NCBI GenBank assembly: GCA_046582185.1
Contig: JAYGEX010000028.1
Location: 62,001-126,000 of the forward strand
From: GCA-002726655 sp046582185
GTDB taxonomy: Bacteria > Pseudomonadota > Gammaproteobacteria > Pseudomonadales > Azotimanducaceae
DNA: 64,000 bases
Reading direction: 5' to 3'
Part shown: piece after piece, positions 1 to 8,974 of the stretch
How positions within the stretch are numbered: position 1 is the first letter of the stretch
Layout of the letters: the number at the start of each line of letters is the position of its first letter
Program-made: the position numbers and the translations under genes
Notes under the pieces: generated by a model
What the model saw: the letters and a program-made list of their open reading frames with translations, nothing else
Databases searched by the model: none
Told to the model about the DNA's origin: nothing

Positions 1-758
1 ATCGTTAGCAGGGGGATGCGTGAGCTGGCAGTATCGACGTGAATGCCCCACTCAACTGCCAGGCGGTCATCCAGTCTCAGACTCTCAATGTGAACATATT
101 TTTCACATAGATCAATTTCATCTTGCAACAATACCGGTCGATCACTGCTGTCGTTCAGACTGGCCCGAAAAAGCACCGACAAATCTTCCACAACTTCCTC
201 CGCAAGTTCCGGGTCGATGCTGATCAGGCTGGCGATGATGTTCATGCTGTTAAACAGGAAATGAGGCCGAATCCTCGATTGTAGCGCCTGAATCCGGGAA
301 TTGAGCTCCGCCTGCTCCTGCTGCCGCAAGTGATGCTGGAGAAAGAAGTAACGAAATGCGATGCCCGTCATTACGGCTGAAATCATCAAATTGCGAATGA
401 CTCTACCTGTCTGTTCCGCTGCCCAGTCTATATCTTCAACTAAAAAGAACCATTCTACGAATATGCTAAAGACCAGCGTCAACGACAAGATCAGCAGATA
501 ACACACTATAGTGGCTATTGGCGTGGCAATGTTCATGAGATATGGACGTAAGGCACAAACCAGCGCTGCAGATAACAGGACGACCCATTGCACAAAGAGT
601 GAAGTCAAGCCCAGGTCAATCCAGCTGAAGTTTATGAACACTGAATTGGCCATCACAACAACAAATACCAACAGCTCGGTGACCAGCACCAGGAACAGAA
701 TACTCTGCGGCTCACACAGGTTAGGCAAGAAAAAATCTTCTTCGATCTTATCCGTCAA
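1..758 (-). CDS. algZ: AlgZ/FimS-type sensor histidine kinase (partial, 3' end beyond the window)
   Basis: The reverse strand encodes 252 residues that run off the left edge. The N-terminal part has about four hydrophobic segments (roughly residues 21-40, 52-70, 78-103 and 122-140), followed by the H-box RIRPHFLFNSMN near residue 166, which is typical of the LytS/AlgZ class of membrane histidine kinases (His_kinase family). These kinases usually signal to a LytTR response regulator such as AlgR. In Pseudomonas algZ is also divergent from argH, which supports the name. The start is taken as TTG at 758: an in-frame TAA lies two codons upstream, and GGGAG is placed well as a ribosome site. The catalytic ATPase domain is outside the window, so activity cannot be judged. 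Confidence 0.85.
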   Translation of the reverse strand, partial: MTDKIEEDFFLPNLCEPQSILFLVLVTELLVFVVVMANSVFINFSWIDLGLTSLFVQWVVLLSAALVCALRPYLMNIATPIATIVCYLLILSLTLVFSIFVEWFFLVEDIDWAAEQTGRVIRNLMISAVMTGIAFRYFFLQHHLRQQEQAELNSRIQALQSRIRPHFLFNSMNIIASLISIDPELAEEVVEDLSVLFRASLNDSSDRPVLLQDEIDLCEKYVHIESLRLDDRLAVEWGIHVDTASSRIPLLT

Positions 759-856
759 GGCTTACTCCCATGAGTCAGATGAATCTGGTGATTATGCCTG
801 TTGACAGGGGCTTACTGCTATAATCCCGCCACTTTTCAAACAGAGTAGATCTTGAC

Positions 857-2242
857 GTGGCGGAGATTTCAAAAAGATTGTGGGATGGCAGATTCACTGA
901 AGCAACTGACGCTTTTGTTGAAGCATTCACCGCATCCGTAGAATTTGACAAGATTCTGGCTCCTTATGATATCCAGGGCTCCATCGCCCACGCAACGATG
1001 CTGGAAAAAGTCGGCATCATTACCGGCAACGAGCTTAGCCAAATAAAGCATGGCCTTGAACAGATCCTGGAAGAGATCACTGCGAATAAGTTTGAGTGGT
1101 CGGTGGCTCTCGAAGATGTGCATATGAATATTGAACATGCATTAACAACCAGAATTGGTGAAGTTGGCAAGACACTGCATACCGGAAGATCCCGAAACGA
1201 CCAGGTGGCTACCGATATTCGGCTGTATCTGCGCGATCAGATTGACCAGGTCCTCCTCAAGATCAGAGCACTACAGCGCGGCATTCTTGACCTGGCAGAT
1301 AAGAATATCAATACCATCCTGCCGGGGCTGACGCATTTACAAGTCGCTCAGCCAATTGTCTTCGCCCATCATCTAATGGCCTGGTTCGAAATGATCGACC
1401 GCGATTACGACAGGATGGTTGATTGCAGAGTGCGCGTGAACTCAATGCCACTGGGTGCGGCGGCGCTGGCAGGGACCAGCTTTCCAATTGACCGGGCGCT
1501 AACTGCACAATTGTTAGGCTTCGATAAGATCGCGCAAAATTCTCTGGATGCCGTTAGTGACCGGGATTTCGCGATCGAATTCACAGCCGCATCAAGCCTG
1601 CTAATGATGCATTTGTCTCGATGGTCGGAAGAATTGATTCTCTGGTCATCGCCTCAATTTGCCTACATTGATCTGCCCGACAGATTTTGTACCGGCTCGT
1701 CCATTATGCCCCAGAAGAAGAACCCGGACGTTCCGGAGTTGGTGCGCGGTAAGACTGGTCGGGTCTTTGGCGCGCTCACCTCACTATTGACCTTGATGAA
1801 AGGTCAGCCTCTGGCCTACAACAAAGACAACCAGGAAGACAAAGAGCCCCTCTTTGATACAGTTTCTACGGTGATGAATTGCCTGACAGCATTCACAGAT
1901 ATGATTCCAGCAATCGTTCCACAGATCGAAAATATGCGAAATGCTGCACTTCGAGGTTATGCAACAGCGACAGACCTCGCTGATTATCTCGTTGGTAAAG
2001 GCATTGCCTTTCGAGATGCACATAATGTAGTGGGAAAGCTCGTTGCCCAGGGAATCGCAAAAGACAAAGACCTCTCTGAACTCACTCTGGAAGAACTCCA
2101 ATCTGAATCAAAGAGCATAGATGCGGATGTGTTTTCCGTACTGACGCTGGAAGGTTCAGTCAATGCCAGGAATCATATAGGGGGCACCGCGCCTGAAGCC
2201 GTTGCTAAAGCACTGAGCGCCGCTCGAGACCGGATTGCCTGA
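857..2242 (+). CDS. argH: Argininosuccinate lyase
   Basis: Catalyses the last step of arginine synthesis, splitting argininosuccinate into arginine and fumarate in the cytoplasm. The 461-residue length is normal. The family motifs are present: HTGRSRNDQ at residues 108-116 and the flexible signature loop GSSIMPQKKNPD at about residue 279, which carries the catalytic serine. The start is GTG at 857 with no strong ribosome site; the protein then begins MAEISKRLWDGRF, a standard N-terminus. It is divergent from the algZ-like kinase and convergent with cyaY. Nothing in the sequence is abnormal. Confidence 0.97.
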   Translation: MAEISKRLWDGRFTEATDAFVEAFTASVEFDKILAPYDIQGSIAHATMLEKVGIITGNELSQIKHGLEQILEEITANKFEWSVALEDVHMNIEHALTTRIGEVGKTLHTGRSRNDQVATDIRLYLRDQIDQVLLKIRALQRGILDLADKNINTILPGLTHLQVAQPIVFAHHLMAWFEMIDRDYDRMVDCRVRVNSMPLGAAALAGTSFPIDRALTAQLLGFDKIAQNSLDAVSDRDFAIEFTAASSLLMMHLSRWSEELILWSSPQFAYIDLPDRFCTGSSIMPQKKNPDVPELVRGKTGRVFGALTSLLTLMKGQPLAYNKDNQEDKEPLFDTVSTVMNCLTAFTDMIPAIVPQIENMRNAALRGYATATDLADYLVGKGIAFRDAHNVVGKLVAQGIAKDKDLSELTLEELQSESKSIDADVFSVLTLEGSVNARNHIGGTAPEAVAKALSAARDRIA

Positions 2243-2286
2243 GAGAACAGCAATCACCTAATACCTTTTAACCGGGTTGAGTACGA

Positions 2287-2607
2287 CTAGAAGATTGATA
2301 CCGCCTGACCAAGTTGTTCGGTAAAGACTCGATTCAGGAGCACGCCAAGGGTTTCGCCAGTAGTGGCGCAGCTCCACTGTTCTTGCTTCAGGGAGAGGTG
2401 GAAACCGCCTGACTTTGCCGCAACCCAAACCTCATGATTGGCGATCTGCCGGCTGAGGATAATGCTGCCGCCATCGGCAAGGTCGACGCTTAACATTCCC
2501 CCTGTAGTATCAACATCGATATCGTATTGCTCGTCCAGTTCATCGATATAATCTTCAATACCATTGAACAGTTCATCGACTCGATCCTCGAATTCCCGAT
2601 CGTTCAT
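2287..2607 (-). CDS. cyaY: Iron-sulfur cluster assembly protein CyaY (frataxin)
   Basis: A 106-residue acidic protein of the bacterial frataxin family, which binds iron and tunes IscS-dependent Fe-S cluster assembly. Evidence is the acidic first helix rich in Asp and Glu (residues 3-30), the DxxxGMLSVDLADGGSIIL strand region and the QxxxxEVWVAAKSGGFH segment, all in the family order. It is divergent from lptM-lysA and convergent with argH, the usual neighbourhood of cyaY in gammaproteobacteria. A GGAG-like ribosome site precedes the ATG at 2607. Confidence 0.93.
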   Translation of the reverse strand: MNDREFEDRVDELFNGIEDYIDELDEQYDIDVDTTGGMLSVDLADGGSIILSRQIANHEVWVAAKSGGFHLSLKQEQWSCATTGETLGVLLNRVFTEQLGQAVSIF

Positions 2608-2787
2608 TTAACCTCTCCTACATTTTTATAGAGCCCTGACTCAGGGAGGCTTATCTCCCAACAATCTTTTTCAAGGATCTTTTGATACGACACTAGGTCC
2701 AGGCCAGGCAATCACTTTCCGCCCCACTTCATGAAGCCGGCCGGCTACAGTATACTGCAGCGCTTCATTAGAACATCCGGAATAGTC

Positions 2788-2970
2788 ATGCGTATATTTC
2801 TCGCACTCGTCATCGTCTGCCTGCTGGCAGCTTGTGGCCAGAAGGGCCCGCTGTTCCTACCTAAACAAGAGCTACCGGAACGAGAGTTACCGGAACAAGA
2901 ACTGCCAAAACCAAAGCTACCGCAACAACAAGCACCACAAACAGACGAGACTGACAACAAGAAACCATGA
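2788..2970 (+). CDS. lptM: Small outer-membrane lipoprotein LptM (YifL family)
   Basis: A 60-residue lipoprotein with a short signal peptide ending in a lipobox (LLAAC), then the GQKGPLF motif that marks the family. In E. coli LptM (formerly YifL) assists oxidative maturation of the LptDE lipopolysaccharide translocon. The tail is low-complexity: short imperfect repeats of ELPE/ELPK/KLPQ type, followed by an acidic end. The start at 2788 was chosen because it gives a clean signal peptide; an in-frame ATG at 2731 would add 19 unlikely residues. A TATACT hexamer at 2751-2756 could be the -10 box of the lptM-lysA operon. The stop overlaps the lysA start by four bases. Confidence 0.85.
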   Translation: MRIFLALVIVCLLAACGQKGPLFLPKQELPERELPEQELPKPKLPQQQAPQTDETDNKKP

Positions 2971-4214
2971 ACGATTTCCAATACAAAGATGGCGAGCTTC
3001 ATGCTGAAGATGCTTCGCTGATTGAAATTGCAGCGCAATACAGTACGCCTACATTTGTTTATTCCAGTGCTGCTATCAAGCGATCCTATCAGCAGTTCGA
3101 GACTGCCTTCGCCGGGCAGGACCATTTAATCTGCTACGCAGTGAAGGCAAATTCCAATATTGGTATCCTTGGATTGCTGGCAGGTCTTGGCTCTGGCTTT
3201 GACATTGTTTCAGGCGGCGAGCTGGAGCGAGTCCTGGTGGCAGGCGGCGATCCCAACAAGATAATTTTCTCTGGCGTTGGCAAGCAAGCCTGGGAAATCG
3301 AGGCCGCCCTGAAAGCTGGCATCGCGTGCTTTAACCTTGAATCAGCCTCCGAGCTACAGTTGATCAGTCGGAGCTGCTCGGAGCTGCAAAAAACCGCGCG
3401 CATTTCGGTGCGGGTGAATCCCGATGTAGATCCAAAGACCCATCCCTATATCGCCACTGGCCTGAAGGAGAGCAAGTTCGGCGTATCGCCAGGAGAAGCA
3501 CTCATGATCTACGAGCAGGCCAATACAATTGACTGCATAGAGATTACTGGCATCGATTTTCATATCGGATCTCAAATTACAGAACTTTCTCCCTTTGCCG
3601 ATGCTCTGGCTCGCGTGCTTGAGCTAGTGGATGAACTGTCGGACATGGGCATCGAGCTGAAGCATATTGATCTCGGCGGTGGCATTGGTATTACTTATAA
3701 AGATGAAGAGCCACTTCATATAGATGAGTACGCCAGCTGCATTTCGCAAATGATGGCAGGGCGTGCACATCAACTGGTATTTGAGCCCGGCAGAGTAATC
3801 GTTGGCAATGCCGGCATCCTACTGTCCCGTGTTATTACCATCAAGGAAAGCGAAGATACAAACTTTGCTGTATTGGATGCAGCCATGAACGACCTTATTC
3901 GGCCGGCCCTCTACCAGTCATGGCAGGACATCAAAAATGTGCGTCAGACCGATAAGGCTGAATCTATCTATGATGTGGTCGGGCCAATCTGCGAATCAGC
4001 AGATTTCCTCGCCAAGAACAGATCCCTCGCACTCGACGAAGGCGATCTTGTGGCAATCTACTCATCTGGTGCTTACGGTTTTGCCATGAGCTCCAATTAC
4101 AACAGCCGCAGCCGAGCCGCTGAGCTAATTGTGATCGGCTCAGATGTACATTGCGTCAGGAAGAGAGAAACCTTTGAAGACCAGATCCGCCTGGAAACAA
4201 TCCTGCCGAATTAG
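2967..4214 (+). CDS. lysA: Diaminopimelate decarboxylase
   Basis: PLP-dependent enzyme converting meso-diaminopimelate to L-lysine, the last step of lysine synthesis. The 415-residue length is standard. The PLP lysine is in CYAVKANSN (K60), the phosphate-binding glycine loop is in DLGGGIGITY, and the C-terminal half has the CESADFLAKN substrate-binding cysteine and the YGFAMSSNYNSR segment. The ATG overlaps the lptM stop (ATGA), so the two are translationally coupled. The gene ends CTG CCG AAT TAG, and this TAG lies inside the left end of a 130-bp repeat element (4209-4338), so the last codons may have been set by the insertion. Confidence 0.97.
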   Translation: MNDFQYKDGELHAEDASLIEIAAQYSTPTFVYSSAAIKRSYQQFETAFAGQDHLICYAVKANSNIGILGLLAGLGSGFDIVSGGELERVLVAGGDPNKIIFSGVGKQAWEIEAALKAGIACFNLESASELQLISRSCSELQKTARISVRVNPDVDPKTHPYIATGLKESKFGVSPGEALMIYEQANTIDCIEITGIDFHIGSQITELSPFADALARVLELVDELSDMGIELKHIDLGGGIGITYKDEEPLHIDEYASCISQMMAGRAHQLVFEPGRVIVGNAGILLSRVITIKESEDTNFAVLDAAMNDLIRPALYQSWQDIKNVRQTDKAESIYDVVGPICESADFLAKNRSLALDEGDLVAIYSSGAYGFAMSSNYNSRSRAAELIVIGSDVHCVRKRETFEDQIRLETILPN

Positions 4215-4338
4215 TTCTCGTCTGTAATTGAAAACCTGCGGTATTAGTTCTTTCGTAAGAAATTGATTTTTATGACAATCAACAATTTGATTCTACATTT
4301 TCTACTCAAATCACGTACTTTACGAGTAAGAACTAATT
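4209..4338. repeat. 130-bp intergenic element, copy A, with terminal inverted repeats
   Basis: It fills most of the lysA-dapF gap. The left end AATTAGTTCTCGTCTG is inverted at the right end as CGAGTAAGAACTAATT. Inside, TTCTT-TCGT-AAGAA (4248-4261) forms a hairpin at the same relative place as in copies B (12999-13132) and C (60391-60533). The sequence TTAGTTCTCGTCTGTAATTGAAAA lines up with the left end of copy C with few changes. There is no open reading frame, so it looks like a non-autonomous (MITE-like) or structured intergenic repeat. Confidence 0.6.
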
Positions 4339-4374
4339 ACTTGCAATAAGAAGACTCAACAGTAATCTATAATC

Positions 4375-5238
4375 ATGCTATTGCGCTTTACAAAAATGCA
4401 CGGTCTCGGGAATGATTTCGTTCTGCTGGATCTGATCTCGCAGAACATCCGCCTCCTTCCCGAGCAAATTAGGGAATTGGGGGACCGGCGCACCGGAATC
4501 GGCTTCGATCAACTGTTGTTGGTAGAGCCCCCCGAGAACCCTGATATGGACTTCCGCTATCGAATATATAATGCCGATGGCACCGAGGCCGAGCAATGCG
4601 GTAACGGGGCTCGCTGCTTTATGCGGTTCTTGCGGGATCGTGGCTTGACCACAAAGATACGGATCAAACTGGAAACAAATACCGGCAGCATTGAATGCAA
4701 ATTAGAAGAAGACGGGAATATCACGATTAACATGGGCCCGCCTGCCCTGTGCCCGGAACAGATTCCGTTCGCCGCCGATCATGTCAGTATTCAATATGAG
4801 TTGGAGCTCACATCCACAAGCCCAACACACCCGGGTTCTCAGCTACCAAAGTCTGTCTCCATATCAACCGTTAACATTGGCAATCCTCATGCGGTATTAC
4901 TCGTCGATGATGTCAGTAAAGCGGCAGTGAGCCAGATTGGCCCAGCGATAGAAAATCATCCAAGGTTTCCACAGCGTGTCAATGTTGGCTTTATGCAAGT
5001 GGTGGCCAGGAACAAGATCAAATTGCGCGTCTTTGAGCGTGGCGTCGGCGAAACCCGGGCATGCGGGACAGGCGCGTGTGCTGCCGTTGTCGCCGGGCGC
5101 CTGCAAGGATTGCTGGATGACCAGATCGAAGTCATGCTGCCTGGCGGAACCTTATCGGTAACCTGGAAAGGAGACGATTCAGATATCCTGATGACCGGAC
5201 CTGCTTCTCGAGTCTATGAAGGTCGTTTACAAATATGA
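4375..5238 (+). CDS. dapF: Diaminopimelate epimerase
   Basis: Interconverts LL- and meso-diaminopimelate, feeding lysine and peptidoglycan synthesis; a PLP-independent two-cysteine racemase. Both catalytic cysteines are visible: AEQCGNGARC (C75) and TRACGTGACAA (about C229). The N-terminus MLLRFTKMHGLGNDF is canonical. At 287 residues it is slightly longer than the usual 270-280, because of an insertion around residues 140-165 (TSTSPTHPGSQLPKS). It is the first gene of the dapF-DUF484-xerC-yigB run, the same order as in E. coli. Confidence 0.97.
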   Translation: MLLRFTKMHGLGNDFVLLDLISQNIRLLPEQIRELGDRRTGIGFDQLLLVEPPENPDMDFRYRIYNADGTEAEQCGNGARCFMRFLRDRGLTTKIRIKLETNTGSIECKLEEDGNITINMGPPALCPEQIPFAADHVSIQYELELTSTSPTHPGSQLPKSVSISTVNIGNPHAVLLVDDVSKAAVSQIGPAIENHPRFPQRVNVGFMQVVARNKIKLRVFERGVGETRACGTGACAAVVAGRLQGLLDDQIEVMLPGGTLSVTWKGDDSDILMTGPASRVYEGRLQI

Positions 5239-5247
5239 GTTTATGCC

Positions 5248-5952
5248 ATGATTGATCCACAGCAGATCGAACCAGAGATCACTGACATCCAGGTGGCGGA
5301 CTATCTGGCAGAACACCCTGAGTTCTTTGTGGACAAGGACTCCTTACTAAGGGATATGGTTCTGCCTCATCAGCAGGGCCAGGCAATTTCGTTGGTGGAG
5401 CGCCAGGTAAGACTGCTTAGAGAGAGGAATCTGGATACCCGCACAAAACTGGATGAATTTGTCGAGGCAGCAAGAATTAACAATGAGACCTTTGAAAAGT
5501 GTAGCAAGCTAATTCTGGACATGATCGACGCCGAGGATGCAGGTCAGTTCTTCGATGCACTAGAGAGCAGTTTTAAGCGTGACTTTAACTGCGATGCTTA
5601 CGGTCTGATCATATTTAGTGAAACAACAGAGCAGATTAATCACTTCACCAGCAGCATCTCCGAAAATGCAGCGATGAAGGTGGTTGGCGGATTGATCAAA
5701 GCAAAGAACCCAACTCTTGGCATTCTTCGCCCCGCCGAGCATGATTTCCTGTTTCGGGAAAATAGCTCGACGGTTCAGTCTGCCGCCGTTCTGCCCATCG
5801 CCAGAGACCCGCAGCAAGGTAAACCTATTGCTTTGCTGGCCATCGGCAGCGATGATGCGAATTACTTCAAAGCCGGGATGGGGACTATCTTTATCAGCTT
5901 CATCGCCCAGGCTATCGGACAACTGCTACCCAAATATATTCCCCGGCAATGA
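5248..5952 (+). CDS. DUF484 family protein (YigA-like)
   Basis: A 234-residue DUF484 protein, a GAF-like domain family that sits almost invariably between dapF and xerC in gammaproteobacteria. The N-terminal half contains the conserved YLAEHPEFF element and a helical stretch with SLVERQVRLLRERN; the C-terminal half (about residues 85-230) is the GAF-like fold. No catalytic residues are recognised and the molecular function is unknown. It starts nine bases after the dapF stop and its stop overlaps the xerC ATG (ATGA). Confidence 0.88.
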   Translation: MIDPQQIEPEITDIQVADYLAEHPEFFVDKDSLLRDMVLPHQQGQAISLVERQVRLLRERNLDTRTKLDEFVEAARINNETFEKCSKLILDMIDAEDAGQFFDALESSFKRDFNCDAYGLIIFSETTEQINHFTSSISENAAMKVVGGLIKAKNPTLGILRPAEHDFLFRENSSTVQSAAVLPIARDPQQGKPIALLAIGSDDANYFKAGMGTIFISFIAQAIGQLLPKYIPRQ

Positions 5953-6884
5953 CACCTCACGAGGTGTTAAAGAGTCATATCGATTCCTTTATGGAACACC
6001 TGGGTAGCGAACGACGCTTGGCCAACAATACCCTCAAGAACTATTGTCGGGATCTAAATTTGCTGCTGGAATTTTGTGTAGAAAACGAAATTCACGATTG
6101 GAAATTGTTGGCGAACCACCAAATTCGGCAATTTGTATCAGATGCTCACCGCAAGGGAATCTCTGGCAAGACCCAACAGAGACGATTGTCAACGATACGT
6201 ACCTTCTACAATTATCTAGGTAGAGAAGGCCTGGTCCGCCACAATCCAGCTCTTTCAGTATCGGCACCCAAAACCAGGCAAAGGCTGCCTAAGACCCTGG
6301 ATGTGGATCAGATATCACAACTACTCAATGTGAAGAGTTCCAAGTGGCATCCCCGCCGGGACCTCGCCATTATGGAACTGTTGTATTCCTCCGGGTTACG
6401 CCTCAGTGAGCTGACCAATACCAATATCATGGATATTGACTGGGATGATGCAAACATTCGCGTTACCGGCAAGGGCTCAAAAGAGCGCCTGTTACCTGTG
6501 GGTAGCCAGGCACTAAAGGCCATCACTGACTGGTTGCACATTCGTACCCAGCTGCCAACGAAGAACCAGTTAATAGCCGATACCGATGCAATGTTTATAA
6601 GCGAGCGGGGCAAGCGTATCAGTCAACGCAATGTCCAGGCGCGTATTAGGCACTGGACTCGCACGCAAAATATCCCCGGTAATATTCATCCCCATATGTT
6701 CAGGCATTCATTTGCCAGCCACCTGCTCGAATCCAGCGGTGATCTCAGAGCCGTCCAGGAACTACTGGGGCACGCAGATATCGCCACCACACAAATCTAC
6801 ACCCACCTTGATTTTCAACATCTGGCAGAGGTCTATGACAAAGCGCATCCGCGCGCCCATCGTAAGCCTGGATCTGATGAATGA
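5949..6884 (+). CDS. xerC: Tyrosine recombinase XerC
   Basis: Site-specific recombinase that works with XerD at dif to resolve chromosome dimers. Length 311 residues. An N-terminal SAM-like core-binding domain (about 10-100) is followed by the catalytic domain with the full set of active residues: Arg in SSGLRLSELTN, HPHMFRHSFASHLL (HxxR), LGHADIATTQIYTHLD (His and the nucleophilic Tyr). XerC rather than XerD is inferred from the dapF-DUF484-xerC-yigB context. No dif site was recognised here, as expected near the origin. Confidence 0.95.
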   Translation: MTPHEVLKSHIDSFMEHLGSERRLANNTLKNYCRDLNLLLEFCVENEIHDWKLLANHQIRQFVSDAHRKGISGKTQQRRLSTIRTFYNYLGREGLVRHNPALSVSAPKTRQRLPKTLDVDQISQLLNVKSSKWHPRRDLAIMELLYSSGLRLSELTNTNIMDIDWDDANIRVTGKGSKERLLPVGSQALKAITDWLHIRTQLPTKNQLIADTDAMFISERGKRISQRNVQARIRHWTRTQNIPGNIHPHMFRHSFASHLLESSGDLRAVQELLGHADIATTQIYTHLDFQHLAEVYDKAHPRAHRKPGSDE

Positions 6885-6912
6885 TTCAGCAAAGCGTTAA
6901 TAGGAGTACTGA

Positions 6913-7623
6913 ATGATTCAAGTGATCGCCTTCGACCTTGATGACACACTTTGGGCCGTTAAGCCGATCATCATCAATGCAGAGGAGCGTCTGAATAATT
7001 GGCTGGCGGCCAATGTGCCGCAGCTTAAATATGATGTTAGCAGCATGAGAGAATTACGCCATGACTTACTCAATGCCGAACCTCAATTGATCAACAGAAT
7101 TTCTGAATTCAGGCAGAGACTGATGGAGCGAGCCATGATGCTCAGTGATATCAATGCGCAATTGTCAAATGTGCTATCTCACCAGGCAATGGAGATTTTT
7201 CTCGAGGCAAGAAATGAAATTGTATTTTATGACGGTGCCATGGATGCAATCAAACAACTGTCCAGCCGTTTCACCCTCGGCGCCTTGAGTAATGGCAATG
7301 CCGACATAAAACGCCTGGGGCTGAAGGATTATTTTAGCTTTGGCTTTACGGCCGAAGAGGTTGGCGCGCCAAAGCCTGCACCAAATCTCTTTAACCGGGC
7401 ACTCGAACATGCCGGCTGCGAGCCACATCAGATGGTTTACGTGGGTGATGACCCGGTTCTTGATGTGGACTCCGCCAATGAAAGGGGGCTGCATACCGTC
7501 TGGGTAAAACATCCGGAGAAGGACAAGGTCGGCTCAACGGACCCGGATGAGGTAATCGGACACATCAGGCAGTTACCGGCTGCTATTGATCAGCTAATAA
7601 GAAAGCTCAATGCTGCTGGATAA
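6913..7623 (+). CDS. yigB: HAD-superfamily hydrolase YigB (FMN phosphatase type)
   Basis: A 236-residue haloacid-dehalogenase hydrolase. Motif I is AFDLDDTLW (nucleophile D8 and acid D10), motif II is in LGALSNGN, motif III is the Lys in GAPKPAPNLF, and motif IV is VGDDPVLDV. E. coli YigB is an FMN/5-amino-6-ribitylamino-uracil phosphatase of riboflavin synthesis, and the position after xerC matches. Its 3' end overlaps the convergent thrC by 17 bp, so no terminator lies between them. Confidence 0.88.
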   Translation: MIQVIAFDLDDTLWAVKPIIINAEERLNNWLAANVPQLKYDVSSMRELRHDLLNAEPQLINRISEFRQRLMERAMMLSDINAQLSNVLSHQAMEIFLEARNEIVFYDGAMDAIKQLSSRFTLGALSNGNADIKRLGLKDYFSFGFTAEEVGAPKPAPNLFNRALEHAGCEPHQMVYVGDDPVLDVDSANERGLHTVWVKHPEKDKVGSTDPDEVIGHIRQLPAAIDQLIRKLNAAG

Positions 7624-8974
7624 ATAACTTCACTGATTCTTCATCCGCAGACATCGTTTCCTTTCGCGTAGGCAAATCTACCAGCGCCTGCAAACGAGGA
7701 TGATGTGGCGCGACACCCGGTAAGGCTCGAGCTATCGCATCTTCAAACTTGGCCGGATGGGCAGTTGATAAACATACCAGCGGTATTCCCTCGCTTCGCA
7801 GCTGACGGCCGATGTGAATACCCACCGCAGTATGAGGGTCTATCAAATAGTTCTGCTCCTCATATATCTTCCGTATAGTATTCAGAGTTTCTTCATCGCT
7901 GACGGATCCTGTTCTGAACCATTTATCGAAGGTCGATGTATTGAAGGGTAAAGTTGCCGATCCGCTCTCCGTAAAATCTTTCATAAAGGACTTTACCTTT
8001 GTGGGAGAGCAGTCCAACTGGTAATACAGGTAGCGTTCAAAGTTGCTGGATATCTGAATGTCCATGGCCGGACTCTCACTAAAATAGACATCGCCTCTTT
8101 TGTATATGCCGCTCTTGAAAAATCGACTGAGGATGTCATTGCTATTGGTTGCCAGGATAAATTTATGAATGGGTAATCCCATGCGCCTTGCAATATAGCC
8201 GGCGAATATATTGCCAAAATTTCCTGTAGGAACAGCCACGTCGAATGTTTCCGGCTTTCCCAACTCAAACCAGGCATAAAAATAGTAAACAATCTGCGCC
8301 AAAATTCTTGCCCAGTTAACAGAGTTAACAGCGCCGAGCTTGTACTCATGCTTGAATTCAAGATCCGAGAAAACGTTCTTCATCAGCCGCTGACAGTCAT
8401 CGAAGCTACCATCAATCGAGATATTGAAGACATTTTCATCCAGCACGGTGGTCATCTGCATTTCCTGAACGGGGCTGGTCTTACCATCAGGAAAGAGAAT
8501 GAAAATGTTGATATTGGATTTACCACGTATGCCTTCAATGGCTGCGCTACCGGTATCGCCACTGGTCGCACCAAGAATATTTAGCGTTCTGTCTTCTTCT
8601 GCCAGAATGTGTTCAAACAGATTCCCCAAAAATTGCAGCGCTATATCCTTGAACGCAAGGGTTGGACCATGAAAGAGTTCTAGGACATGAAAGTCGTCGA
8701 CGCTAACCAGGGGGGTTAACTTCTCATGGTCGAACCTTGAATAACTTCTGGCTAGCAGCGCCTTCAGGTCTTCATCTGAAATATCATCGATAAACTCGGA
8801 CATGATGTTAAATGCCAGTTGTTCAAAAGATGAGCCTGTCCACGCGTTCAGTTTGTCACTGACATCAGGGATAACATGGGGAACCAATAGGCCGCCATCG
8901 GACGCAAGGCCCATCATGACCGTTTCCTTGAAGGAAAGCTCACTGACACCACCGCGTGTGCTTCTATATTTCAT
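7607..8974 (-). CDS. thrC: Threonine synthase
   Basis: PLP enzyme converting O-phosphohomoserine to threonine. 455 residues, the long (E. coli/yeast-like) class. The N-terminus MKYRSTRGGVSELSF is diagnostic; the PLP lysine lies in GPTLAFKDIALQF, and GATSGDTGSAA and VPTGNFGNI bind the cofactor phosphate. It stands apart from thrB, which is at 21.5 kb here. It is convergent with yigB, and its upstream gap holds a 38-bp palindrome. Confidence 0.96.
   Translation of the reverse strand: MKYRSTRGGVSELSFKETVMMGLASDGGLLVPHVIPDVSDKLNAWTGSSFEQLAFNIMSEFIDDISDEDLKALLARSYSRFDHEKLTPLVSVDDFHVLELFHGPTLAFKDIALQFLGNLFEHILAEEDRTLNILGATSGDTGSAAIEGIRGKSNINIFILFPDGKTSPVQEMQMTTVLDENVFNISIDGSFDDCQRLMKNVFSDLEFKHEYKLGAVNSVNWARILAQIVYYFYAWFELGKPETFDVAVPTGNFGNIFAGYIARRMGLPIHKFILATNSNDILSRFFKSGIYKRGDVYFSESPAMDIQISSNFERYLYYQLDCSPTKVKSFMKDFTESGSATLPFNTSTFDKWFRTGSVSDEETLNTIRKIYEEQNYLIDPHTAVGIHIGRQLRSEGIPLVCLSTAHPAKFEDAIARALPGVAPHHPRLQALVDLPTRKETMSADEESVKLFIQQH

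Noticed and set aside
511..804. Forward frame of 97 residues at the left edge
   Set aside because: It is antisense to the AlgZ-like kinase, whose H-box and membrane segments show the true coding strand.
2744..2759. CTACAGTATACTGCAG as a LexA (SOS) box
   Set aside because: The half-sites are in the wrong order (CAGTA...TACTG instead of CTG-N10-CAG). It more probably contains a -10 hexamer.
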